64,000 nt of DNA from NCBI GenBank assembly GCA_029168955.1, contig JAPDOI010001874.1, positions 45,001 through 109,000 on the forward strand, given 5' to 3'. Positions 25,201-34,780 of this stretch are shown here, piece after piece (within the stretch, counting starts at the first letter, position 1; every line of letters begins with the position of its first letter). This stretch comes from Aplectana chamaeleonis (taxonomy: Eukaryota; Nematoda; Chromadorea; Rhabditida; Cosmocercidae). The position numbers and the translations under genes were made by a program. The notes below the pieces were generated by a model, which ran no database searches, had not been told where the DNA came from, and worked only from the letters and a program-made list of their open reading frames with translations.

Positions 25201-28200
25201 ACCTCATAACACACAAGTCATACATGGAAGGGCAACCATGCCTTCCATCAATCCACCCCATGTTGCATTTTCTCTTGCAAAGATACGGAGAAACGACGGT
25301 GATCGTAAACCGTGCGCCCGACAACATACGGTAATTAATAACACACGCAACACACGTCGCCACGACCAGCGCATCCCGTACGAACCACTCTAGCTGTCCT
25401 TATCTCCTATAATCTATCCGATTTGCCTATCCATGTAACATTTCAAGCTACAGAAAGGTATGGGGAAAAAGCAGGTTTTTTTCTCATTTTCGGTAGTTGC
25501 ACTCATTTCTGGAAGGGACACTTTAGGGACCATCAAGAGAGAGAATAACTGACGTTCACTAAACATTTGAGGTTGTTAAACACAACAAGCTTGAGTGCTC
25601 CCTTATCCAGGTACCACAGATCTCTCTGTGGCCTCCACTTACGCGCATATCAGTTCGCGCTCTTATTTGAGCAAACATATACTTGAGTGCACCAATTGAA
25701 GACTGTTTAGCGGAATCCCGTCTAACCTCTTTTTGGAAGCCACTGCTTTCGGGAAGAAGAATTAGGGGTTTAAAAGCACTTGTCGTGAGAGAGTGCTTCA
25801 TAGCTAGCAACGCGAACGACAATCATCGATAGGGTTAGTGCTGTTAAAATGAAGTAATCAAGATTGAGCAGTGTTGCGACTCGGCGCAACGGGGTTTCGT
25901 AAAAATTTTGGGAGAAAAATAAAAATTTGAAGGGGTGTCGTGAAATTTTTGTAGACAGAGGAAGTTTCTCCAAACCACTTGGTGAGCTAAAATGATGTAG
26001 TAATAGTCGCATTCTAATCGCGAAACCAGCTGTGTCTGCAGAGGCCGTCATGAAATTCTACGCTACTACGATGGGTATACAGTAGTTTGGACAAAACATC
26101 AGATTTCAGTCAAAAATTTCCATCCCGGGCTTATTCGGTGTGTTGAATAAGAATTAGCGGTCTATTTGTCGAGGGGTGGTAACAGTTTTTCAAATTTCTC
26201 CGAAGTTTTGGTCGAAGAGGAGGGGCCGCAGCTCCACCGAGTATTGGCGCAACGGCCTGCTCAACCCTGAATGGTCAATTTTTCGGGAGAAAAATGTTTA
26301 CTCTATCGTAAAATTTTCGATCTTTTTCAATGACCGAAGGGTCGCACCTTTTCCATGACCCAAACAACGGCCTGCTTGACCCTGCGTAGATTGAAACTAT
26401 AGTCCTAGCTCAACTAAGGCCGTGATCATACTTCCTGCGAATAGCGACGCAACACAGTGTTTACCATCTGTATCGACCGAAAATCGATGCACCTAATGTG
26501 CACTGTCGCTGATCGCAGGAAGCATGATCTCAGCCTAAAGCTGGCTTCATTCCCCTTTTAGACTCCAGAGAAAGAAGAAGAATTTTCGCTCAATTTTCAT
26601 ATCAGGGGTTATTTGAGGTGCTGTACACGAAAATTAAGTCCATTTTCAGTTTATTCTTGGAAGGTTATGGCAGATATATGGTAGTTTGGCCCCGTTTTCA
26701 TTGAAAGTTTTCCAAAAATATATTTTTCGAAGAGCTGACCATGAATCTTTCAAAAAAGCCTTGGATCGAAATTGGACCAGTTCGTAAACAGACTTGTTAC
26801 AGTAGATGTACCGTTACCTACTTTACGACGTGTAAACGCACTAATATTCCTATCCGACACCTCAAATAACTCCTTGTACGATATTTTACCAAATTTCCTT
26901 TCAACAACTGGGTCCCGATGAGTGGAATAGTGTACGAAAGTTCCTCTCTTCCACACAGAATAGTCTCTACTGAGAAACTAGCCGTCTTTCCATGTAAGTT
27001 TTTGTCTTGGAAGACTCGGAAAGAGTGACCATTCGTTACTGAGGACTTTGATAGATGGAGGAAAAATTACGTTAGATATCAAAGGTTTCATACAACATTT
27101 ACCTCGCATTCCAGGTTTCAGCAAATCCAAAGCAGGTGGAGTAATTGCAGGCGAGCAGGATGTGGACGATGGAGCTGCGTCAAACATGGCTTTCTGTTGC
27201 TGCATAGGAGACGTACCGTATCCTCGTGACAGTAACTGCTCGCTCAAATTGGTGTAAACAGGACCGGCCGCCGAAAGATTGGCTTTGCCCTTCTGAAAAT
27301 CACCTTTCAGTTTACGAGACTCTAAGTCACAATTAATCTGAATTCTTGTCACAAGAAGCGCTACCCAAATACTCGGAAAACTATGAACGGCATGTTCTCT
27401 GACAGAAGCACGATGCATCAATCTACTACGCTACGCATGTGCTTTCTTTCACTTCTACCATTACCTTTGTACTCTGCGATCAACACCCTATTCAAACGAA
27501 AAAAATGGCACAGGTGACAATCACAACAACCCAAATTTGAGGACTTATCAAGCATGTCCCTTCCACGAATGTCAACGAATGGGTATGACAGATGTGCGAT
27601 GTATTGGTGTATTTTGAGATACTGAAGATACTGTTATGCTGAGTGTATCTACCCCATTCTGAACGCATACAATACACTCCGTATATTACTCGTTGAGATA
27701 CTTCTAATGCTACTTATCTATCAATTTGAGATGTTTTAAAAGAATCTATTTGGAAAAAATATTAAAATAAACTATTAATTTCGGCACTATTCCACTTTTC
27801 AACAAACTGCCTGACAGTGTTGAGCAGGCCGTTGCGCCAATTTTCGGCGGAGCTAAGACTCCCCCCCACCGTTCACAAAAATTTTGGGGGAAAAATTATT
27901 GTCCAACCTCTCGAGATGAAAGCTTTTTTGAGTGACAAATTTCGGAAAATTACAACTTTGTGGTTATAAATGGCGATTTCCCTATTCCTACCACATTTTA
28001 CCTTACCAAATGACTTGGAGAAAATTCCCATTTTTCTGCAAAAATTTTGCGAGTCGCCCTCCCACATTCTCATTTTTCCCCAAAAACTTTCCCGCCCTCC
28101 GTTGCGCCAACTCGCCACCCTACTCAAAACCCTGATTGGAGGTCTCCGTTGTTTCGCCCTGCAAAAGACACGACAACTACTCCATTTTTTTTGCGCTGAG

Positions 28201-29809
28201 GCCACAACCCATGATTTTTTTTTCCGGAAAATACCGAACAATGTACAGGGGCTGGGTCAAGCGGGGCGTTGCGTAATTCTCGAGATCGGAGCGACCTTCT
28301 CACGCCATCAAATATTTTTTCCGAAATTCAATTTTTTTGCGATCCCTCTCCAGGTGCGACTTCTGGGCAATTTATACTTGCTTACTAAAACTGTCAGACA
28401 CCAAAAAATCGTTCAGCAGTCGGACTCAAGTGTCTCAAATCTGAGCAGTGTTACGATCCTTCCCTTTGAGACCAAAACATATAGGATTTTTGATATATCT
28501 TCACATTTTCATTTTTGGTCCAAGATTTTTGCGATACCCCTCACCCGCATTTTCCGGCCAAAATTCCTGCGACCCCACCCCCCTCACCCCCCGTTGCGAG
28601 ATTTCGAAACTCCGCTTGACCCTGTTCAAGAAACGTTGCGACCAATCGTAGTTATCCTCTGTGAAAAATCGTAAGGCCTCTTCCAGAGTTCAATCGCTGT
28701 ACGACGCGACCTAATAAAAACTCTGCGAATCGATCTGGTCGCATCGCGCGATCAGGTCGCAGGTCTTCCAGACAAAATCGCGGGGAAAGTAGTTGGAATC
28801 ATTTTTCATGCATATATATGTAGATGAATACAGGAAACAAACACAACTGCAGCTAGCTGTGTTTATCCTCTGGTTCCGAGCCAAATTTACTGTTCCCTCG
28901 CGGGCTTGCGCGGAGCGAGGGTGAAGACTGCGAGAAAGTGTGAGAAGGAGACGCAGTGCACGCGCGTAGACGCAGCGCACGCGCGCAGACGCATGCGATT
29001 AACGGGAATAAGTTTCACTCGGAAACAGCGGATATCTGCTGTACTCTCCTGTGCTGCTTAGGCGTCGATTAGGATGTGTACGTAAAAAGTGCGTGATCGG
29101 GCATTCACACTTCCAGAGCCTGCGATTTTCTCGGCGACGCGACGGTCGCGTCGCACAGCGATCGTACTCTGAAGGAGGCCTGATTCTCACGACTCATTGT
29201 GCGAGAGGTGCGCGCGATGCTGCTCCCTCCGTCTGGCATGCGCTCTCTCGCTGTCTCTAACCTCCGCTCCTCACCAGCACGCGCAGAAACCATGAGAATT
29301 TCGTGGTTCTACAGCTTGTACGAGCCCCTCCCCTCGGTGACCAAAAATTCCGAAAAAATATCGGAATTAACTATCCCCCCCTTGTACGTGAAAATTAAGC
29401 TGAAATTTTCGCAATCCCCTCAATTTCAAGAATTTTATTTTTGAAGTCAATATTTTTTACCACCCCCCTTCACTACCGCTGTGTCTGATAATAGCGTGGC
29501 AAGACCCTGCTACGGGATGCACTTCCGCATTGTACCCTTGAACCAAATTCAGTGTTTTTTCGACACTTGAAACAAAAAAAGGAAGGAATGCGCAATTTTC
29601 GCCACATTTCCCTTAATTAATATCCGCACGGACACAGTTCCTTGCAAGTGCAGACGATAGGAAAAAAGGGGAATGATATCTTATCTGGGAACTTACACTC
29701 TGTGAATGACCTGTAGCCGGTGGAAGGCTAGGAACGGCGCCGAATGTCGATGAGTTGAGGTCAACAAAGCAACCTGCGGAAGACGAAACCGGCTGCATCA
29801 CTTGCTCAT
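16234..29809 (-). CDS. SAMD4: Smaug/SAMD4 homologue, RNA-binding translational repressor (N-terminus incomplete)
   Basis: Exons in transcript order: 29697..29809, 27103..27292, 21002..21034, 20768..20964, 20548..20679, 20351..20488, 18579..18713, 17352..17447, 17035..17238, 16747..16962 and 16234..16434 (stop TAA at 16234..16236). Phases join without conflict, giving about 550 residues. Seen: a SAM domain ([39 protein letters not shown]) almost identical in pattern to Smaug; then [26 protein letters not shown], and [17 protein letters not shown], matching conserved Smaug blocks after the SAM domain; and a C-terminal [10 protein letters not shown] like the vertebrate ESLCLSMTE. Known: the Smaug SAM domain binds stem-loops in mRNAs and recruits deadenylation and repression factors in the cytoplasm. 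The K-G-A residues used for RNA contact are present. Upstream exons encode a low-complexity Ser/Pro/Gln linker. The N-terminal dimerisation/PHAT region was not identified; the first exon here starts in mid-codon, so more exons lie upstream. Introns carry a satellite and many transposons. Confidence 0.9.
17500..18470. repeat. Intronic satellite, about 120-bp unit, roughly 8 degenerate copies
   Basis: Fills most of the intron between the Smaug exons at 17352..17447 and 18579..18713. Each unit holds an AAAACATG-TTTCATG block, GTGTAAGTGTAGAATACGCC, GAGAGTTGGGGG, a G-rich purine stretch and GGGGGTCGNATTTTTAGAA. Recognisable units start near 17510, 17630, 17750, 17870, 17990, 18110, 18235 and 18350, with alternate units more alike, hinting at a ~240-bp higher-order period. 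Confidence 0.8.
19372..19545. repeat. Short direct duplication in a Smaug intron
   Basis: ATACGCTTTCAGCTCGACC with CAGTTTAGACAAAATC near 19380-19425 is repeated as ATACGCTTTCAACTTAGC with CGGTTTGGAAGACAATC near 19495-19545. The copies are diverged, with a GC-rich spacer. No function suggested. Confidence 0.4.
21048..21638. mobile_element. 591-bp inverted-repeat element adjoining a Smaug micro-exon
   Basis: Arms start TATACCCTGYCKCAAACGAG at both ends and pair over more than 100 bp through CTGACATTTYTSGATTACG and TAAGACGTC. The centre (21225..21490) is a copy of the family L repeat also found at 28860..29040 and 34305..34735. It may therefore be compound. The left tip lies about 12 bases upstream of the 3' splice site of the 33-nt exon at 21002..21034. 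Confidence 0.75.
21731..21876. mobile_element. Foldback family D, diverged copy
   Basis: Arms GATCCGGAAGAGACTCCGCG and its relative GTCTCTTCAAGATCC enclose GGTTGGCGCAAACCTGGTGC and the complementary CACCGAGTTTGCGCCAACC. A cleaner copy is at 57553..57703. It lies in the long Smaug intron. Confidence 0.75.
22540..22907. mobile_element. Non-autonomous hAT-type element (CAGGGTCAAGCG ends)
   Basis: Begins CAGGGTCAAGCGTGGCGTTG and ends CCCCGCTTGACCCTG. Flanked by 8-bp near-duplicates CCGAAAAT and CCAAAAAT (7 of 8 match). The 8-bp duplication with CAGGG tips is the hAT signature. A homologous copy is at 28252..28624, sharing the centre around TACTAAAACTGNCAGAC. Long poly-C/G runs lie inside. In the 6-kb Smaug intron. 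Confidence 0.8.
23320..24345. mobile_element. Cluster of hAT-type fragments with GGGTTGAGCAGG tips
   Basis: Repeated tips GGGTTGAGCAGGCCGTTGCG or their complement GGCCTGCTCAACCCTG occur near 23323, 23453, 23876, 24002 and 24311. They are linked by tracts of the form GGGGGGTCGTAAAATTTT and AAAAATTTTGGGGGG. Several elements seem to have inserted in or next to one another. I could not match target duplications, so individual limits are uncertain. Confidence 0.65.
24346..25854. other. Smaug intron sequence without recognised features
   Basis: AT-rich sequence, a poly-C run near 24650 and short chance frames. Nothing resembles a Smaug exon or a repeat family seen elsewhere in the window. Confidence 0.45.
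25855..26390. mobile_element. hAT-type remnants (GATTGAGCAGTGTTGCGAC / GGCCTGCTCAACCCTG)
   Basis: Left tip near 25860, complementary right tip GCGCAACGGCCTGCTCAACC near 26250-26270, and another right tip AACGGCCTGCTTGACCCTG near 26365-26383. The interior carries the family's GGGGTCGTAAAATTTT-like stretches. Degraded, with no clear target duplication. Confidence 0.6.
26414..26538. mobile_element. 125-bp foldback (TAAGGCCGTGATCATACTTC)
   Basis: TAAGGCCGTGATCATACTTC CTGCGA is mirrored by TCGCAGGAAGCATGATCTCA ending GCCTAA. The TAA/TTA ends could be a target duplication. A related right tip, GGAAGAATGATCTCGGCTTA, occurs near 55480. Confidence 0.65.
27815..28136. mobile_element. hAT-type remnant in a Smaug intron
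   Basis: Starts near GTGTTGAGCAGGCCGTTGCG and ends near CGTTGCGCCAACTCGCC with ACTCAAAACCCTG. Internal CCCCCCC and AAAATTTTGGGGG tracts match the GGGTTGAGCAGG family. Confidence 0.6.
28252..28624. mobile_element. hAT-type element, second copy of the CAGGGTCAAGCG family
   Basis: Left tip CTGGGTCAAGCGGGGCGTTG, right tip TCCGCTTGACCCTG. The centre matches 22540..22907 (GCAGTCGGACTCAAG, CTTACTAAAACTGTCAGAC). No clear target duplication; the left end may be altered. Confidence 0.7.
28860..29040. repeat. Family L repeat (TCCGAGCCAAATTTACTGTT)
   Basis: ATCCTCTGGTTCCGAGCCAA, ACTGTTCCCTCGCG, GCGGAGCGAGGGT and a stretch of ACGCGCGNAGACGCA repeats. Other copies are at 21225..21490, 34305..34735 and a truncated one at 38815..38855. 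A partial CAGGCYATAAAACG-group MITE follows at about 29205..29320. Confidence 0.7.
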
Positions 29810-30840
29810 CTGTAAATAGCCACTGTGAGTTATGAAGAGCACGCGGGAAACCCTCTTTGGACAGACGTCGTTAGCATGATCGGGACAGACATGTGGCACA
29901 AATCACATCAATACACATGATTGGCAATCTACGGTCGGCCGAAATCTGACGAAACCGCCGTAGTACGGGGCTGACGAAAGGAGAATAATCGACGATTATA
30001 TGCTTACAGCGGATGCCAATGATCAGCATAAATTATGCGACACTTCACTATACAATTCGCGAAATAAGGACGCTGAAGAGGCTCAAGAGAACCACGACAA
30101 GAGGGATCATGATCAAGGGCTAGATCAATCGCCCTCTACATGGACAACAGTGAGAGAAAAATGACCGCCACGAATGGCGGAAAGGAAATGGCAGGCTACA
30201 CTGAATAAATCACAAAAAAATCTATGCCGCCTGCAAACCACAAAAAAAAGAGAAATCGGCTATGGATATAATTTCAGGGCACTATTAAAGTTTTCTCCAG
30301 AATGTTTTCTGAATTCCATCGCTCCCTTTTTTCATTGTGCGTCTACCATGTTTTACTTTTTTTTTACTCTCTCCTCACTGCTATTTTGTTTTGCTACGTT
30401 TTACATGTGCATCACATGTAATAAATTTGATTTGTTGATGTTTCCTTCATCCAAACTTTGTCCAACTGGCATCTAGTAAGGGTGCTGAACACGATAGTGC
30501 AAACCGTTTTCTGTTTATTTTTTCAGCGCAATATTGCAGACGAGTCCCTGAACCACGCAACAAGCGGTGACAATAACATCGCGGGACGTTTTCATTCCGC
30601 TGGTGTATAACTAGGGCCTCATTCCCCCAGCTTGAAAGTTTGCGAGGCCCATTACTTCTTCAAGATTTGTGATGAGTCGTAAGTGTGATCTTAAGATCAT
30701 TAATGGAAATTTAGCGAAATTCAATAATTTCTGGAACGAGTCGCTATTATTTTTATATTTTAGTTGATTTCTAGTTTGTTTAACGGAAAAAAATTTCCTT
30801 CCTCTTATTTTTGCAAATTTTCGCTTCGCTGAACACCAAC
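29810..30840. other. Upstream of the last secure Smaug exon; no supported feature
   Basis: A plus frame at 30174..30476 is hydrophobic and unrecognised. A donor-like site follows ATTGGCATCCGCT near 30005 on the minus strand, but the frame before it has a stop. The right tip of a family J element (CGCTGGTGTATAACTAGGGC) lies near 30600. Confidence 0.4.
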
Positions 30841-30990
30841 TACCCCCTATAAAACGTCGAAGTTCACATCACTCGAGGCGCAAGCGTCGCCTGGGCCTCC
30901 GTCTGCCCTCTGCTCTATCACTGTCTCTAACCCCCGCTCCGCACCAGCACACGTAGGAACCATGTGAATTTCGCCGTTTTGAAGCCTGTA
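30841..30990. mobile_element. TA-flanked MITE of the CAGGCYATAAAACG group
   Basis: CCCCCTATAAAACGTCGAAG on the left and TTCGCCGTTTTGAAGCCTG on the right, both next to TA. The interior matches 552..710 closely (CTCCGTCTGCCCTCTGCTC, CACTGTCTCTAACCCCCGC). Confidence 0.75.
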
Positions 30991-31133
30991 CTTTTGCATG
31001 GTGGTCGGCGGGGAACGCGGCCCCCTCCCTTCCCGGCATCCAAAGCTGCCACCCCCTCTGTGGTCATCACAGCGTGAGCCAATCCTGGTACAGTCGGACC
31101 GAATCGCACTGGCACTAGGCGTTCCTCACTGTG

Positions 31134-31413
31134 CTGTGCTTCTCTGGATCAAATTCCGGTCCGCATTTGCATCTCGGCACGCTTTGCGGCCGCACGCGCT
31201 CGAGTCAGTCGAGTTTCCAACGCCAAGACCGACTCGATATGCCTTTTTATATAGTTTCCTTCAATTTTGTTTACTTTCCAACTTCTAAAACCCACCTAGA
31301 GCCAACAGATCGGCGGGTGCGGCGCCGGAAACTCTTCCGACTCAGAAGCGCGCGGCCGCAAAGCGTATCGAGACGCAATTGCGGGCCGGAATTTGGCCCA
31401 GAAAAGCACAGTA
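31134..31413. mobile_element. MITE family F (CTGTGCTTNTCTGG ends)
   Basis: CTGTGCTTCTCTGGATCAAA on the left mirrors TTTGGCCCAGAAAAGCACAG on the right. Arms pair through CGCTTTGCGGCCGCACGCGC. A close copy with the same AT-rich centre is at 40948..41226. Confidence 0.8.
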
Positions 31414-32514
31414 CATTGGCGCAATCTCGGTGCGTGTTATGTTATAAAATGCGCACCGAGTCTGCGCCAACACGCAATAAGAAACACAAAGTACCAGTGC
31501 GATCCGCGCCGAGTGTATACAGAAGTTCTTCCTCCGATTTCATTGAAACCTTCCTAAAAAGTGTTATTTCTAGTGCTGATCACGGATTTGTTGTCCATTT
31601 CCCGATGTTAGGAGAATTACGGTACGCCAGGGTAACGAAGCCACATTATCTCTACCACAGCCTATCGTAACCCTCGTACACTAAGGCGCCATGCGAATTT
31701 TGTTAGGACAAACACTGTATCAACCATATTTTTCGAAAAAAAAAGAAAACTGACTTGACATCCGGATTCTGTATCTCCCAGGGAACCACGCTGTATAAGG
31801 CTTGAGCGAAATTTTTTTCGTCCTAGGATCAAGCACCCTCGGTCATCATAAACAAGGGGGGCCGCAGCTCTGGGCCCTGAGGAAGTGGGGGTCGCATTGA
31901 TTTTACCGGTCATCATGAGTCGCGGACCTTTCGCGGCGGAGGAAAGGACGACATGTATGTTTCCCGAGGCGTCAAAGTTGCAAAAACGCTGTTTTGACTC
32001 ATAGTTAGTGCATCTGAAGGCAAAGAACACCTATCATATCAACGGTAATGCCAAAAAGACCTCATTTTTGAAAAAATTTCCTCCTAATTATCCAATTTTC
32101 AGCACATAATTGAAGTCCTGTACAATTTACTGTCTATACGTGGTATAATCACTACCACTATACGATGGAGGGGGGGGGTCGCAAAACTTTCCAACATGGA
32201 GGGAGGCCGCACTTCTGACGGGCCGATAACCAGGGCATGCCTTATCCTGTTTCGTCCACGTGAGTCTAAAAAGCGGGTTAGTGTCATAGAATGCGGGGTC
32301 AAGCAGACAGTTTTCCCGGACCCCAACGTAACTACGTCCCTCCATTGGCCACCCAATCTTTCAAAAATGTCAAAATTTTTCACGTTCTCCCCCCCCCAAG
32401 AAATTTTTATCGGAATCCCAGAATAAATTTTAATCGGAAATTTTGGGACTGAAAGTTTTCAAAAAAAAAAAAAACTTGAATCTTTTGTTCCAATTTTCAT
32501 AATTGTTTTGTATT
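31414..32514. other. No supported gene
   Basis: Includes a G-rich tract with GGGGGGGCCGCAGC and GGGGGTCGCATTG (31850-31900, 32165-32215) typical of the hAT-type family around 23 kb. A minus frame at 31662..32030 appears to read through this repeat and is not credited. Confidence 0.45.
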
Positions 32515-32745
32515 CTTCACTTCCGCACTGCCGTTCAGTCCGCAAAGTGCGCTTGATTGCGAAATCGTGCTGCGGCGCGGTTGCGAGTATCCTCAGACAG
32601 GGATGGGGGGTCACCCGGGCACCAAGGGCCAAAAGCGCCCGGGTGATCCCTCATCTGTCTGAGATATTCGCAACCGCGCCGCAGCTTCTGTGCGCAATCA
32701 GGGTGCACTTTGCGGACTAAACGGCAGTGCGGAAAGGTGAACTGT
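32515..32745. mobile_element. Foldback family E, copy 1
   Basis: Arms CTTCCGCACTGCCGTTCAGT through CCGCAAAGTGCGC pair with GCACTTTGCGGACTAAACGG, and inner GCTGCGGCGCGGTTGCGAGT pairs with its complement. The loop holds CACCCGGGC and GCCCGGGTG. Second copy at 34009..34261. Confidence 0.85.
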
Positions 32746-32881
32746 AAATCATCTAAACCCCCAACCCTACAGACAGGTCCGACGCGAAACGGCGACATTT
32801 ACCCCCGAAATCACGATTATTTGAAGATTTCTACGTTCCCCATTGTCCTGCAGAACAGCGATCGGCTTAAAGGCGTCGGCA

Positions 32882-33018
32882 TAAGGCCTCTGCACAGTCT
32901 GGCGGCAAGAGTCGCGCCGCAATTATGGAGAATGAAGAGCAGGCACGAAGCTGCGTAACCGCTCTCCATCTTTCATCATTGCGGCGCGTCTTTTGCCGCC
33001 AGACTATGCATAGGCCTA
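32882..33018. mobile_element. Foldback family K, copy 1
   Basis: TAAGGCCTCTGCACAGTCTG then GCGGCAAGAGTCGCGCCGCA, mirrored by TGCGGCGCGTCTTTTGCCGC and CAGACTATGCATAGGCCTATA. A shorter diverged copy is at 55352..55455. Confidence 0.8.
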
Positions 33019-33422
33019 TAGTGTAAAGTGTGCGAGCGAGCGAGCGAATGGGAGCGCGACCTTGAAATTTTTGCGACGGAGTCACAGGCATCCCCGCAAA
33101 GATTGATTTCGATTACAGCGCGGATGCAATTTAGAGACTTTCGTTTCATTACTTTGATTGGATTTGATTCGGAATCTGTTGTTTCGACTATTTGTCTGTT
33201 GGCTTTTCAAATTTTCTATTCCCTGGACGTAACCGTGTGTGACACAAACCTTCTTCGTTGTGCATATTTGTTCATTTTAACCTAATGACAGCGAAAATTT
33301 AATTAGTTCGTACAACTGATAGTGTTTGCATCATTCACGGCTGAGCACTAGCGTTCTTGTATAAAAACAGAAGCAGAAAATGACGAATAGGAGGAAAACT
33401 GCAAGCAAAATAAACAAAATAC

Positions 33423-33916
33423 CTCTCAAAACTTTGAATGATGGAGCTGCCCGAGTTGAAATGTTGAATACTATGAGGACTGATTAGTATCGTGAATTGA
33501 TCGCAAAGATTAGCAAATAAACTGCAAATCGCTATAAGTCGCAAAACCGCTTGAAAATCACAATGGTCTCGCGCATTTCGCAGCGAGCTTCGCCGCGACT
33601 TAGCGATTTCCGCGACGGGCAAGACATTAGGCGCACCCCCCTCCGTCGCAGCCTATGCGGTGCGGTCGCGTGCGCGGTCAAACTGCGTAGTGCTCCCCAC
33701 CCTTCATCATTTCTCGCTCGTTCGCAGATTTTCCACTATGCCGAGGCCTTAATGCTGATGAAATGTTTCCAGAATAGAACTTCGTTCTATATACTGGTGA
33801 AAGGAGATGGATGGGTGACATTACAGTGTACGATAAATCTTACAATTCCAATCAAAATTCAGCTTGTCCAGGCAAATGAATATGTCCTGAAGAGCCTCAA
33901 TGGTCCTCCAGTCAAA
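33423..33916 (-). other. Two candidate exons, possibly upstream Smaug exons
   Basis: Segment 33844..33916 has an acceptor TCTCCCAG and a donor ATTGTAAG, and reads FDWRTIEALQDIFICLDKLN with a C-terminal DWN. Segment 33423..33479 has an acceptor CTAATCAG and a donor GAGGTATTTT. Both end in phase 1, and the second starts in phase 1, so they would join each other and the Smaug exon at 29697..29809 without a frame break. I see no match to the known Smaug N-terminus, and the plus strand over 33773..33964 is open too, so support is weak. Confidence 0.25.
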
Positions 33917-34008
33917 CTGGGAGATTCTCAAGGACCTTCCTCAATTACCTTTTCATTTCTGTAGGGGACCGCGACGCAGCTACGTGGTTTACGCGCAGAA
34001 GCGAATAC

Positions 34009-34261
34009 ACAGTTCAACTCCGCATTGCCGTTCAGTCCGCAAAGTGCGCGCTCATTGCGAAAGCGTGCTGCGGCGCGGTCGCGATTATCCTCAGACAGGC
34101 ATGTGGGATCACCCGGGCGGTTTTCGCCTCTGGTTCCCGGGTGATCCCACCGCCAGGGTGATTCCACATGCCTGTCTGAGGATACTCGCGACCGCGCCGC
34201 AGCGCGTTTCGCAATCAGCGCGCACTTTGCGGACTGAACGGCAATGCGGAGTTGAACTGTA
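34009..34261. mobile_element. Foldback family E, copy 2
   Basis: ACAGTTCAACTCCGCATTGC and the mirrored GCAATGCGGAGTTGAACTGT delimit 253 bp. Inner arms TCCGCAAAGTGCGCGC and GCTGCGGCGCGGTCGCGA pair along their whole length, with a loop around TGATCCCACCG. Homologous to 32515..32745. Confidence 0.9.
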
Positions 34262-34304
34262 AAACCATTGCTTCGTCACTTTCGACCAACCCGTGCACCT
34301 TCTA

Positions 34305-34735
34305 TTTCGGAGCAAAATTTACTGTTCCTTCGCGCACTTGTGCAGAGCGAGGGGCAGAGTTGAGCAGGCCGTTGCGCCTATTCTGCGCAGTTACGACCTC
34401 CTTGTTGACCAAAACTTCTGAAAATTTTCCATGCTTTTTACGACCGCCCTTGCTATACAAAAAAATTATTGCGCTTTTTGAGAGTGAGAAAAATGGAAAG
34501 ACTTCAAATTTTGTGGTTAAATTCGGTGAAACCGTACGAGCCCCGATCCCTCCAGAGGTGAAGGTGAAAGGAAATTTTCAAGACCCCCGTTGCGCCCAGT
34601 CGCAATCCTGCTCAACTCTGGCGAGGGTAGAGAGCGAAAAAGTTTGGTGGAGAAGAATACACAGCATGCGCGCGCTGCCGCACGCGCTAAACGGAAATCA
34701 ACTTCACTCTGAAATAGAGGATATACAACGAAGCT
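34305..34735. repeat. Family L repeat interrupted by a hAT-type element
   Basis: Left half ATTTCGGAGCAAAATTTACT to GCAGAGCGAGGG and right half GCGAGGGTAGAGAGCGAA to CACTCTGAAATAGAGGATA match the uninterrupted copies at 21225 and 28860. The insertion occupies 34355..34620. Confidence 0.8.
34355..34620. mobile_element. 266-bp hAT-type element nested in family L
   Basis: Tips CAGAGTTGAGCAGG and CCTGCTCAACTCTG are exact complements. Flanks GCGAGGGG (34347..34354) and GCGAGGGT (34621..34628) are an 8-bp duplication with one mismatch. The unfilled site GCGAGGGT is visible in the other family L copies. This ties the GGGTTGAGCAGG family to the hAT superfamily. Confidence 0.9.
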
Positions 34736-34780
34736 TTGTTGCGGTCCTCGGCAGAGGATGAGTTCGAGCCTTTCCAGCCT

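Noticed and set aside
27970..28674. 234-codon plus frame in the Smaug intron
   Set aside because: It is composed of hAT-type repeat sequence with proline-rich translation of C-runs; both tips of an element lie inside it.
33773..33964. Plus-strand exon-like frame after a TTTCCAG acceptor, ending in TAG
   Set aside because: The opposite strand has a better donor and acceptor pair over the same bases and no partner exon was found on the plus strand.
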